From assembly GCA_964036195.1 (NCBI GenBank), contig OZ038453.1, positions 23,274,352-23,338,351 on the forward strand: a stretch of 64,000 nt of DNA, read 5' to 3'. Positions 55,392-64,000 of the stretch are shown piece by piece. The position numbers and the translations under genes were made by a program. The notes beneath the pieces are model-generated. The model was not told where the DNA came from, searched no databases, and saw nothing but the letters and a program-made list of their open reading frames with translations. The DNA is from Sphaerolaimus hirsutus. Its lineage: Eukaryota; Nematoda; Chromadorea; Monhysterida; Sphaerolaimidae. Numbering within the stretch: the stretch's first letter is position 1; every line of letters starts with the position of its first letter.

Positions 55392-56320
55392 GTTATGGAT
55401 CTGTTCCCAATCGAATGGGAGTTATGGACCGGTTCCCAATTGAATTGTAGTTTTGGATATGTTCCCAATCGAATTGGAGTTTTGGACCGGTTCCCAATTG
55501 AATTGGAGTTATGGACCGGTTCCCAATCGAATTGTAGTTATGGACCGGTTCCCAATTGAATTGGAGTTTTGGATCTGTTCCCAATCGAATTGGAGGTTTG
55601 GACCGGTTCCCAATCGAATTGGAGTTTTGGACCGGTTCCCAATCGAATTGGAGGTTTGGATCTGTTCCCAATTGAATTGGAGGTTTGGATCTGTTCCCAA
55701 TTGAATTGGAGGTTTGGATCTGTTCCCAATCGAATTGGAGGTTTGGACCGGTTCCCAATCGAATTGGAGTTTTGGACCGGTTCCCAATCGAATTGGAGGT
55801 TTGGATCTGTTCCCAATTGAATTGAAGTTTTGGACCGGTTCCCAATCGAATTGGAGTTATGGACCGGTTCCCAATCGAATTGGAGTTATGGACCGGTTCC
55901 CAATTGAATTGGAGTTTTGGATCTGTTCCCAATCGAATTGGAGTTTTGGACCGGTTCCCAATTGAATTGGAGGTTTGGATCTGTTCCCAATCGAATTGGA
56001 GTTTTGGACCGGTTCCCAATCGAATTGGAGTTTTGGACCGGTTCCCAATCGAATTGGAGTTTTGGACCGGTTCCCAATCGAATTGGAGTTTTGGACCGGT
56101 TCCCAATCGAATTGGAGTTTTGGACCGGTTCCCAATCGAATTGGAGTTTTGGACCGGTTCCCAATCGAATTGGAGTTTTGGACCGGTTCCCAATCGAATT
56201 GGAGTTTTGGACCGGTTCCCAATCGAATTGGAGTTTTGGACCGGTTCCCAATCGAATTGGAGGTTTGGATCTGTTCCCAATCGAATTGGAGGTTTTGATC
56301 AGTCCCAATAGAATTGGAGG
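55392..56320. repeat. 29-bp satellite array, about 32 copies, with homogenised block
   Basis: Same monomer as the other arrays. From 56002 to 56262 nine consecutive monomers are identical, all TTTTGGACCGG plus TTCCCAATCGAATTGGAG. The rest mixes variants. Flanks match unit 0. Confidence 0.95.
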
Positions 56321-57399
56321 ATTCAACGTGGAACATATTTATAGAGTGACTACACGGCTATGTACATATTTACAGAAGTGGTTCCATTGAATATTAAAGA
56401 TTTTCGTTTGCAATTTGTGTGCATTTTCATTCGCAGTGCACCTGTATTTTCGTTCGCAGTTTATTGCCTGCGTTTCGATTTCAGTGCGCCTGGGTTTTCG
56501 ATCGAAATTGCCATTGGCTGTGAATTATGTGAAAAGACAACAAGGCACTTCCAGACCTTGTAAATCACACTGTAAAATGTATTGAACCCTGTAAAGTGTA
56601 ACACAGCAAAAAATAGATCCGTGAAGCGTGTGGAAGCGGGCTGGATGCGCGTGAAGCGGCGCGCTTCCACACGCTTCCACACGCTTCCACCAACATCACG
56701 AGATTCTGGGTGAAGTGTCTTCCACACGCTTCACCTATCTTCACCGCGCGCTTCACGCGCATCCAAACATGTGGAAGACACTTCACGCCGCTGGCGCTTC
56801 CACACGCTTCCCCCGCGTATAAATTTGCGTGGGAGCGCGATATTAAGAAGCGTGAAGTGCCTTCACGCAGATTTTCGTGAGTGTGTGGAAGCGCTGACAT
56901 GCTTGGTGAAGCGTTCGGAAAGTGTTGGCGTGAAGACACTTCCCGACGCTTCACCGCGCATCCACACACCCATTTTTTGCTGTGTAAAAGACCCTGTAAA
57001 ATGTCATCACCATTGATAAAATGTATTTACGTTTACTCAATAATTACATATACTCGAGTACTGAGTAAATACGTTTATGTATACTTTGAAAAAAGTAGCT
57101 GTACTCGCTTTTACGTATACCGTATTACCTCGAATTATCCCCCCTTGAATTAACCCCCCCCTCGAAATACCCCCCCCCCTAAAATTCGGCTGGGGAAATA
57201 ATAACCCCCCCTCGAAATACCCCCCCCCCTAAATTGAGTGTAGAGAGAACGTACATGACAAATACCGCAGTTTGTGATCTGTACACTGCATAACACACGT
57301 TCAAAGTGATGATCAAGTGATGTTAGGGAAGGGATGTGTATATACAGTTATATATGCCTATAAACACATATACATCTACGTAATTGTTCGAATTTTTAT

Positions 57400-58790
57400 G
57401 TCTGCGTATGGGGAATTTCTTAAAAAAACCACTTTCTGTGTTTTGAGTTTTCTTTAAGATAGAAAGAAACAGCAGTTGAGTAAAATATTTATATTTATTT
57501 TTGATGTCTGTTTTTTTTGCACAAAAGCATTGAAAAACATGTCGTAGAACATTTGCGAGCAAAAGTAGACTTGGCGCCAGCATGTTTGTGAGTGTTTTTT
57601 GCAAAACAGAAAGAAATGGTAGTTGAGTAAAATATTCATATTTATATTTGATGTCTGTTTTTAGCACAAAAACATTGAAAAACATGTTGTAGAACATTTC
57701 CTAGCAGAAGTAGACTTAGCATCAGCATGTTTGTGAGTATTTTCCTTTAAGACAGAAAGAAACCGCTATCATCTAGAATATTTATATTTGTTTTTATTGT
57801 CAGTTTTTTTGCACAAAATCATTGTAAAACATGTTATTGAACATTTTTGAACAAAAGTAGCAGCATTTTTCTGTATTTTGCAATCATTTTGCCATTGTGT
57901 GCAAATGTCGCACAATAATTTTGTTTGGAAGATACTTACACAACTGTTGGCACCAAATCTACTTTTGCTCAGAAATGTTCAATAACATGTTTTTCAATGC
58001 TTTTGTGCAAAAAACAACAACAGAAAACAAAAAGTAGATATAATTATTTTAGTCGGTTTGGTGTTTCTTCCCGACTTAAGGAAAATACACACAAAAAGGC
58101 TGGCGCCAAAACTACTTTAGCTTGGAAATGTTTCATGACATGTTTTTCAATGCTTTTGTGCAAAAAAAACAGACATCAAAAATAAATATAAATATTTTAG
58201 TCAACTGCCATTTCTTTCCGTCTTGAAGAAAATACACACAAAAATGCTGGCGCCAAAACTACTTTAACTTGGAAATGTTTTATGACATGTTTTTCAATGC
58301 TTTTGTGCAAAAAAACAGACATCAAAAATAAATATAAATAATTTAAACAACTGCCATTTCTTTCCGTCTTGAAGGAAATACTCACAAACATGCTGGTGCC
58401 AAGTCTACTTTTGCTTGGAAATGTTTTATGACTTTTTTTTCAATGCTTTTATGCAAAAAAAACAGACAACAAAAAATAGGTAGATAAAAATATATATTTC
58501 TTTCAAAGTTTTCAAGAAAACAGTAACAAAAATGCTGGTGCCAAGGCCACATTTACTTGAAAGTGTTCCAGTATTTTCTTTAAGACATAATAAAACTGCA
58601 ATCGTCTAGAATTTTTATATTGGTTTTTGTTGTCTGTTTTTTTTGCACAAAAGCATTGTAAAACATGTAATGGAACATTTTTGAGCAAAGGTAGCCTTGG
58701 TGCCTGCATTCTTCTGTATTTTGCAAACATTTTGCCGTTGTGTGCAAATGTAGCACCATAATTTTGTTTGCAAAATTCAAAAACATTTTC
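57400..58790. repeat. Inverted ~155-bp satellite array, unit 2 copy
   Basis: Near-identical to 7140-8530 with small A/T-run differences; the same reverse-forward-reverse layout. Confidence 0.8.
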
Positions 58791-60093
58791 GAACTTTTGA
58801 TTTTTTTGCCATCGTTAGTGCTTGGAATGGCTGGCTGCCCCCAGCCCCAGTGTGTTACTCACCCCAATTGACATTTTACAGGACATTTGACACTTGAATT
58901 TACACTTTCAGGGCTCAGCACTGGCACCAAATTGATGCCACTGCCATTTTACAGGGAATTTTTCATGACTTTTGACACTTTGCGTGAATGACATTTGACT
59001 ATTTACAGGGCTTTTTACAGCATCTGGTGGGGGAAATGAAAATGGAAAGTAAATAAAGGTAGGTAAATATGTAAATACAAGCGTAAATAATATACGAAAA
59101 AAATACTGATTTTTACGTTTTCTATGCTACTTAAATACGTTTTCCGTTGATTAAATACTTGATTTTACGTTTTATCTGGGAAAAATAGTATTTTACTCAC
59201 CTCTTATGCAGTGTAAAAGTAACTAAAACTAAAATACCGAAATCTAATATAATATTCAAATAACTAAAGCACCGCACCGCACCGCAACTAAAATACCGAA
59301 ATCTGTATTTTATTTCAAATGATGAATTCAATAAAGCAATACCCTATATAAATATTAATAAAGCTACCTATATATAACTTTTGATTGGATAGGGATATTA
59401 AAATAATTTTTGTGCCAAGTTTATTGTATTTGTCTAACGTATATGATGTTCAAAAAATCATTTTTTGTGTGTTCAAAAACCGGGTCAAATCGGCATACGG
59501 AATTTAGACATCACTAATATGATCACAAAAATTGGATCTGCAGGTTGTCCTGATTATTTCAAGTGTTGAATGTTCCGAATCGGCCCAGAAATGGCCAAGT
59601 TATTAAGCTTCAATGTCAATGTGCTTATCATCTGTGCAAAATGACCACCTTTTTTACAGACCCCCCTTATCTCGGAACTGGGGGATTATTCGAGCAAACC
59701 AAAATAATTCATCATAGCACAGACCCCAAAACCCAATATACTCGAAGGGCATCAAAATCGGCCAATGTACAACATAATGGGACACATGAATGTGCATTTC
59801 TATGACATCGCAAAAAATATAAGAAACATAGTTTACAACCTGATATATTTGAAATATTTATTACATTGAAAAATGAAAAAAAAGTTATATGAAATGATAT
59901 AATTTTTCAATGATATTTACAATTTCAGCGATGAAAAATGTCTGTATAAATAAATATATGCGTTAGATATATAACCACGATATATATAATAAATATAACC
60001 ACGTTCTCTCTAGTACTAAACAGCGTCGAACCCTGCGACGACTGCAGAAGGATTTTTAGTTTAGTTTTTAGTTTTTGGACTAAATTTAGATAT

Positions 60094-60205
60094 TATACTC
60101 CGGTTACTTTACACCTTGCACGCGTAGTTCCCGCTGGAAGTGTGCCAACGATGGTTAACGCGGCGAGTTTCATAAAAAAATAGCTAAATTGATTGTTGTT
60201 ATAAT
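60094..60205. mobile_element. Truncated TACTCCGGTTAC MITE
   Basis: TACTCCGGTTACTTTACACC, TGCACGCG and CGCTGGAAGTGTGCCAACGA match the left half of 38183-38427, then the sequence turns into GTAATGG steps. Confidence 0.65.
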
Positions 60206-60349
60206 GTAGTAATGGTAATGTAGTAATGGTAGTAGTGGTAATGGGCACTGTGTTGAGTCCATTTGTAGTGGTATATATACCCATGGAACAGAGATATAGA
60301 GGGAGGTGGGGAAATACGCCTGTGTAATTTTTTGTAAACTGCATCAAAG

Positions 60350-60750
60350 ACGTACGCACGGCCCCCCCCCCGTTCCCAGGCCGGACTCGAAAATGTGCCA
60401 GGAATGGCACTTTTCTAAAGCGATTTTGTAGGCACTTTCAGAAAATAGTGCGCGCAAGCGCGCAAATCACCATCCCATTGTTTAATGAGCCTGAAAAGCA
60501 TTAAAAGTGTCCAACATGTGTGTTAGTCCTACATATATAGGTATAAATCGGTACCTATAGAGTATACGTTGGCGCCAGCGCCAACGCCAATACTGCCATG
60601 GCGCTGGCGCCTACAAATGGCGCCAGCGCCATGGCTCCATTCCTCTCCTATAGGGCCAAATTTTAGGGGGGGCGCCTCCGCCCCCCCGTTCGCCGGGCTC
60701 CGTAAACAATCTGCCCCCCCCCCGCTCAAAAATCCTGCGTACGTCCCTGA
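60350..60750. mobile_element. hAT-like MITE, GACGTACGCACGGCC end
   Basis: AAGACGTACGCACGGCCCCC at left and TCAAAAATCCTGCGTACGTC at right resemble the 524-968 ends. Inside are GGCGCCAGCGCCAACGCC-like words, a G-run and a C-run. No clean target duplication is readable. Confidence 0.6.
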
Positions 60751-60796
60751 ACTGCTTAAAAATGGTTCTTTGAAACTGCCATTTCTGGCACCTTTT

Positions 60797-61000
60797 GTGG
60801 CTGTGAATTTTTCCGGGATCGGGAGCGCGATTGGGGCATTTTTTCGGGATTGGGATTGGGATTTTCAAAGTCTCTGAATCCGGATCGGGATTGGCTTTTC
60901 CAAATTTCGGGATCGGGATTGAGCTTTCGGGATCGGGGTCGGGACCACAAAATCCCGAAATTTCTCGGGACTCGGGATCGGGATCCCGTTTGAACCCTAA
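60797..61000. mobile_element. Right half of a GATCGGGATC MITE
   Basis: GGGATTGGGATT words end in ATCCCGTTTGAACCCTAAA, the right terminus of the 10132-10660 family. The left terminus is missing. Confidence 0.6.
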
Positions 61001-61029
61001 ACGTATTTCCGGTTTGCGTTGTGCGCCGC

Positions 61030-61195
61030 CTTAAATTAGCTTCCAACACATTTAAGTTTACCTGAATGGGTCACTGCTAACCTCCGTCAACTGCAGTTGA
61101 CGGACACTCCATTCAGGATAACTCAAAGCTTATTCATGAATTATCGAGAAATTTCCATCGTAAACTAGTGCATGTAGAGCCATAAAGTGACACTC
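61030..61195. mobile_element. Hairpin MITE with central CCGTCAACTGCAGTTGACGG
   Basis: Palindromic centre CCGTCAACTGCAGTTGACGG near 61086 with decayed arms (AAGTTTACCTGAATGG against CCATTCAGGATAACTC). It ends just before the first TSC1 N-terminal exon. Confidence 0.65.
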
Positions 61196-61206
61196 CCAAA
61201 TTTCAG

Positions 61207-61368
61207 GCTTCGAAATCCCTACACAACTCCTGTGCGAACGCTTTTTCAGCACTTTGCATTTTGGCTGCACTGGTACCCCATTTCGCACTTTTAGATCGCA
61301 GAAGTTTGGATGACATTTTAAATTCACTTTGGAGGGCCGGCGTGTTTTTGCACAGAGTTATGGCTGAG
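61207..61368 (+). CDS. TSC1: TSC1 exon, helical N-terminal domain
   Basis: Acceptor AAATTTCAG, donor GCTGAG|GTAAAT, 162 nt. It reads SLHNSCANAFSALCILAALV then PHFALLDRRSLDDILNSLWR and AGVFLHRVMAE. This suits the family's TTGVLVLITMLPMIP...DFFDIFGRLSSWC helices. No start codon; earlier exons are expected. Confidence 0.8.
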
Positions 61369-63727
61369 GTAAATTTGTCTTTTGGTTTGAGTTTGCATCG
61401 ATATGGTTTTGCAAGGATTTTGTGAAGATTTATTAGAGAGGGTTTCAATGGACTGGGTTCCCGAATGGGTTTTAATTTGTGCGGGGTACTATTACTTACA
61501 GGCCCCATCCCTGAATCGATTGGTTATCTACCTATGTGGAGTAAATTTTCAGCAATTTTCGTCCAAGAGCTAATTTTTGCACTCTTTGTCAATTTTCACT
61601 TTCAAAATCGCCGATTATTTTGTTTTATTACCCATCTCAATGTGCGCATTTCCTTTTAACCCTATTTATATTTGCAAAATATTGTGCAAAATCGTAACTG
61701 CATGCAAGGAAAATCATTTATGGACTCACTCACAGAAAATATTTTGCATAGCCACTGGACACATTTTTTTCTTTAAAAACAACGCAGCCACATCTAACTG
61801 GACTCGCAAATGCCGCTGAGCGAATAAAATTTGCATTCACGGTTTTGTTCCAACGGTTATATGTGGTCTACCCGTGCAATATGCTCTCATTTTTCAGGTG
61901 AATTTATTTTTTGATTTTTTCTTTATTTCTTTTTCAATGGAGTACTAGTTGAGTGCCAGTGAACTATACATGTATTAGTAAACTCATTAATCAACTTTGA
62001 ATGGCGTGTGAGTTTACTGAAATTAGGTGTTCGTCAACTACAGTTGACGGAGATTGAAAATAACTCGTTGCAGTTAACTCAGATGTATTCATGGTTGATT
62101 TACGAGTTTTCTAAATTTTCAAATAATTTTGAAAGCGCAAACGAAGTGTTCTTAAAACACACATTAAAAGTCATTTTTGATATCTAATGAATATTTCCTT
62201 CGCAGGCGTAAATTGACTCAAAATTTCACGCCAAATTCCAGTGCGGGCGAAATTCGCACCAGTCATTCTGCTATTAATCAACATTTCGGCTTTGACATCC
62301 AGCAACAAGTTTCAAATTCCAATGAAAATGGATTTCAAGGGAACTTAGCCGTCGATTTTGGGGTTGAAGCGCTTTTTATCAACGTTTTTCAGCCGATTTT
62401 GGGCACTTTAAAAGTCCACCCGCACATGTTTTTGTATTCTAAAGAGGCGGAGTTTAGGAGAGATCGGTTTGTGACTTTTTATTGCGTGTGTTTTTGGTGA
62501 AATTTGGCATCTGCGGTACAATTCATGTCACAAAATCATAACTGTCAGAATAAGTTTTTAAAGCAGTACACTTTTCAAGCTGTTAGTGGTTACACATATG
62601 GTAATCGACCATAACCTAAATATAGTAATAAAGAGCCGAATTTTTTAATTGAAAGTTTTTTAGCAAAAAAAGTCATTGGTTTGGGGGTGCACTGATACGC
62701 ACATCTGCCCGTTACGCACATTTGCCCGTTTTTTTCACTTGACACTTTTCAAAGTGATTTTCAGATATGAGTGGAGTGAAAAACGCTGCGCAATGACATT
62801 AGTGAACTTTTTTCAATTCACTCATATCTGAAAATCACTTGAAAATGTGTTACATGAAAAACAGTGAAAAATGGCTTTTTTCACTGTTTTTTCCACTTGA
62901 CACATTTTCAAGTGATTTTCAGATATGAGTGAAGTGAAAAAAGTTCACTAAATCTGAAATTCATATCTGAAAATCACTTGAAAAAGTGTCAAGTGAAAAA
63001 AACGGGCACATGTGCGTAACAGGCAGATGTGCGTATCAGGCCTGCCCCATTGGTTTCACTGTGTATAAGATAGCACAAATTATCACATGACATGATTCAT
63101 CGATTTATGGTAGTATTCTATGCAAAGAACTGTATGCGTTCCAGAGAATAGTATATTAACACCTTTTACATCCTTAAAACATCTCCCACTTTCTACCAAT
63201 TTCTTCGCAGATGGGCCAACAAAGAAATCCATGATATTATCGCGGAATGTTCAAGTTTGATCATAAGTCCAGAAAATGACGATTTTGGCCCGATGCCAAT
63301 GCAAAACTATGACCAAAATTTTGCCGAGCCTTTTGACACACGTTGTGGTGTTGTTTCTGACAGAGTTTTTCAACCATTGGATGCCACTGTTGTTAGTATG
63401 AGTTGACTGGTTTCGTTTAAAATATGTTCCAGTGACTTGACACTGTGCATGCACGGGCAGTTATGTTCTACATTGGCAGTGTGCCAATGCCAACTAAGTC
63501 CTGCAGAGTGATGAGAAAATATGTTGCTTTAAAAATCTAAATGTAAAATGTTTTGTTTACAATATTTTCCCGAAAAATCAAGTTCCCTATTTCCCCAAAA
63601 ATCAAGTTTCCCATTGCCCACCCCCCCCCCCCCCCCAAACAAATAATCAAGATTCCGACTTTACCAAAAAACAACAACATTTTTTCCCAGCGCGCCGACT
63701 CGAAACTTTACGAACAGCCCAAACAAA
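61207..63727 (+). CDS. TSC1: TSC1 (hamartin), 5' part: conserved N-terminal domain
   Basis: Five exons (61207-61368, 61788-61897, 62206-62466, 63211-63391, 63691-63727) join by phase 0-2-2-0-1. They encode about 250 residues with the signature FQRLYVVYPCNMLSFF (family FHRLYGMYPCNFVSFL), then LKVHPHMFLYSKEAEFRRDR and WANKEIHDIIAECSSLIISP (family [40 protein letters not shown]). This is the core helical domain of hamartin. An Asn/Ser/Gln-rich insert of about 35 residues lies between the two conserved blocks. The first ~110 family residues are not found upstream; repeats of unit 2 lie there instead. The rest of the gene is represented at 13914-32048. Confidence 0.85.
61788..61897 (+). CDS. TSC1: TSC1 exon with QRLYVVYPCN signature
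   Basis: Acceptor AAAACAACGCAG, donor TTTTCAG|GTGAAT. Phase 0 in, phase 2 out. PHLTGLANAAERIKFAFTVL then FQRLYVVYPCNMLSFF. It has an in-frame Met only near its end, so Met-based ORF calling misses it. The YPCN-x-x-SF run is the most diagnostic hamartin motif in the window. Confidence 0.85.
61955..62150. mobile_element. Hairpin MITE in TSC1 intron
   Basis: Arms of GTAAACTCATTAATCAACTT and GGTTGATTTACGAGTTTTC type around the centre CGTCAACTACAGTTGACGG; the same family as 46880-47104. Confidence 0.7.
62206..62466 (+). CDS. TSC1: TSC1 exon with LKVHPHMF motif
   Basis: Acceptor TTTCCTTCGCAG, donor GATCG|GTTTGT. AG|G gives Arg, then KLTQNFTPNSSAGEIRTSHS and a polar insert, then VFQPILGTLKVHPHMFLYSK and EAEFRRD. 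It exits in phase 2 (CG|A, Arg). Confidence 0.83.
62690..63050. mobile_element. GAGTGAAGTGAAAAA foldback in TSC1 intron
   Basis: Ends TACGCACATCTGCCCGTTAC and GTAACAGGCAGATGTGCGTA are inverted; inside, CACTTGACACTTTTCAAAGT and ATATGAGTG words repeat in both directions. Sibling of 4062-4432 and 24565-24796. Confidence 0.75.
63211..63391 (+). CDS. TSC1: TSC1 exon with W..KEIHDIIAEC block
   Basis: Acceptor TTTCTTCGCAG; the most likely donor is GTT|GTTAGT. RWANKEIHDIIAECSSLIIS then PENDDFGPMPMQNYDQNFAE and a tail to DATV. If no donor is used the frame stops at TGA 63404-63406. The following phase-0 exon favours splicing. Confidence 0.8.
63545..63690. other. Poly-C intron stretch
   Basis: CCCGAAAAATCAAG / CCCCAAAAATCAAG steps and a C-run of about 17, then the acceptor. 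Resembles poly-C MITE fragments. Confidence 0.4.
63691..63727 (+). CDS. TSC1: Short TSC1 exon at the unit 3 junction
   Basis: Acceptor ATTTTTTCCCAG, frame RADSKLYEQPKQ, donor CAAA|GTTCGC (weak). Phase 0 in, phase 1 out, which fits the exon at 13914 (A|GG). The donor coincides with the first base of the unit 3 homology, so the intron sequence seen here is duplicated repeat. If the junction is an artefact, the true exon may be longer. Confidence 0.5.
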
Positions 63728-64000
63728 GTTCGCAGTTTATTGCCTGCGTTTCGATTTCAGTGCGCCTGGGTTTTCGATCGAAATTGCCATTGGCTGTGAA
63801 TTATGTGAAAAGACAACAAGGCACTTCCAGACCTTGTAAATCACACTGTAAAATGTATTGAACCCTGTAAAGTGTAACACAGCAAAAAATAGATCCGTGA
63901 AGCGTGTGGAAGCGGGCTGGATGCGCGTGAAGCGGCGCGCTTCCACACGCTTCCACACGCTTCCACCAACATCACGAGATTCTGGGTGAAGTGTCTTCCA
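63728..64000. repeat. Segmental duplication unit 3 (cut by window end)
   Basis: From GTTCGCAGTTTATTGCCTGC it equals 6194 onward (unit 0) and 56453 onward (unit 2), and contains the start of the GTGAAGCG palindromic MITE. The units' upstream 6 kb, including the satellite, is absent before it. Confidence 0.9.

Larger units (their letters stand above)
47214..60046. repeat. Segmental duplication unit 2 (12.8 kb)
   Basis: 47214-49806 matches unit 1's start (34013-36609). 49807-60046 matches unit 0 throughout, and unit 1 up to the satellite. It includes second copies of the MITEs, coding-like fragments and satellites listed for the other units, at the coordinates given there. It diverges from unit 0 after ACTGCAGAAGG at 60046. 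Confidence 0.9.

Noticed and set aside
55393-56390. 295-codon minus-strand and 157-codon plus-strand ORFs in the unit 2 array
   Set aside because: Same reason as for the unit 0 array; ORF length tracks the homogenised block.

Overview
The window is AT-rich eukaryotic DNA, almost certainly from an invertebrate animal with a repeat-heavy genome. It has small spliced exons with GT-AG introns and one recognisable animal gene, TSC1 (hamartin). Most of the rest is miniature inverted-repeat transposons (MITEs), foldback elements and satellites. I cannot name the species. I saw no bacterial gene organisation, rRNA, tRNA or CRISPR array.

The one recognisable gene is TSC1, a subunit of the TSC1-TSC2-TBC1D7 brake on Rheb and mTORC1. 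Its parts are in reverse order. Exons for the middle, the coiled coil and the C-terminus lie at 13914-32048 (+). Exons for the conserved N-terminal domain lie at 61207-63727 (+), downstream of the stop codon. From 18060 to 32048 fifteen exons join in one open frame by phase. The five N-terminal exons also join by phase. The last of these ends in phase 1, which fits the first exon of the other half. The window therefore looks like the 3' part of one TSC1 copy followed by the 5' part of another (or the same gene misassembled). The first ~110 codons of the family are not seen.

The scaffold is a large segmental duplication. Unit 0 is 1-9785, unit 1 is 34013-44648 plus private sequence to 47213, unit 2 is 47214-60046, and unit 3 starts at 63728 and runs off the end. 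Units 1 and 2 are tandem with a 13.2 kb period. Each unit carries a 29-bp satellite array (5220-6061, 43569-44647, 55392-56320) and many MITEs. Units 0 and 2 also carry an inverted array of ~155-bp monomers. The copies differ by clean structural events: a TA-flanked MITE insertion, recombination between two related MITEs, a deletion at a poly-C tract and variable G/C runs.

Region by region: 1-9785 unit 0; 9786-13913 MITEs; 13914-32048 TSC1 3' exons with MITE-filled introns; 32049-34012 small repeats; 34013-47213 unit 1, with broken coding-like fragments of unidentified genes and, in its private part, a retroelement reverse-transcriptase remnant and a decayed hammerhead-like motif; 47214-60046 unit 2; 60047-61206 MITE fragments; 61207-63727 TSC1 5' exons; 63728-64000 unit 3.

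Many MITEs have perfect 8-bp target-site duplications readable in the sequence, which marks them as hAT-type non-autonomous elements. Others have TA duplications (Tc1/mariner type) or are foldback hairpins. Splice sites and phases were read by eye, and family names rest on remembered family features, not on searches.
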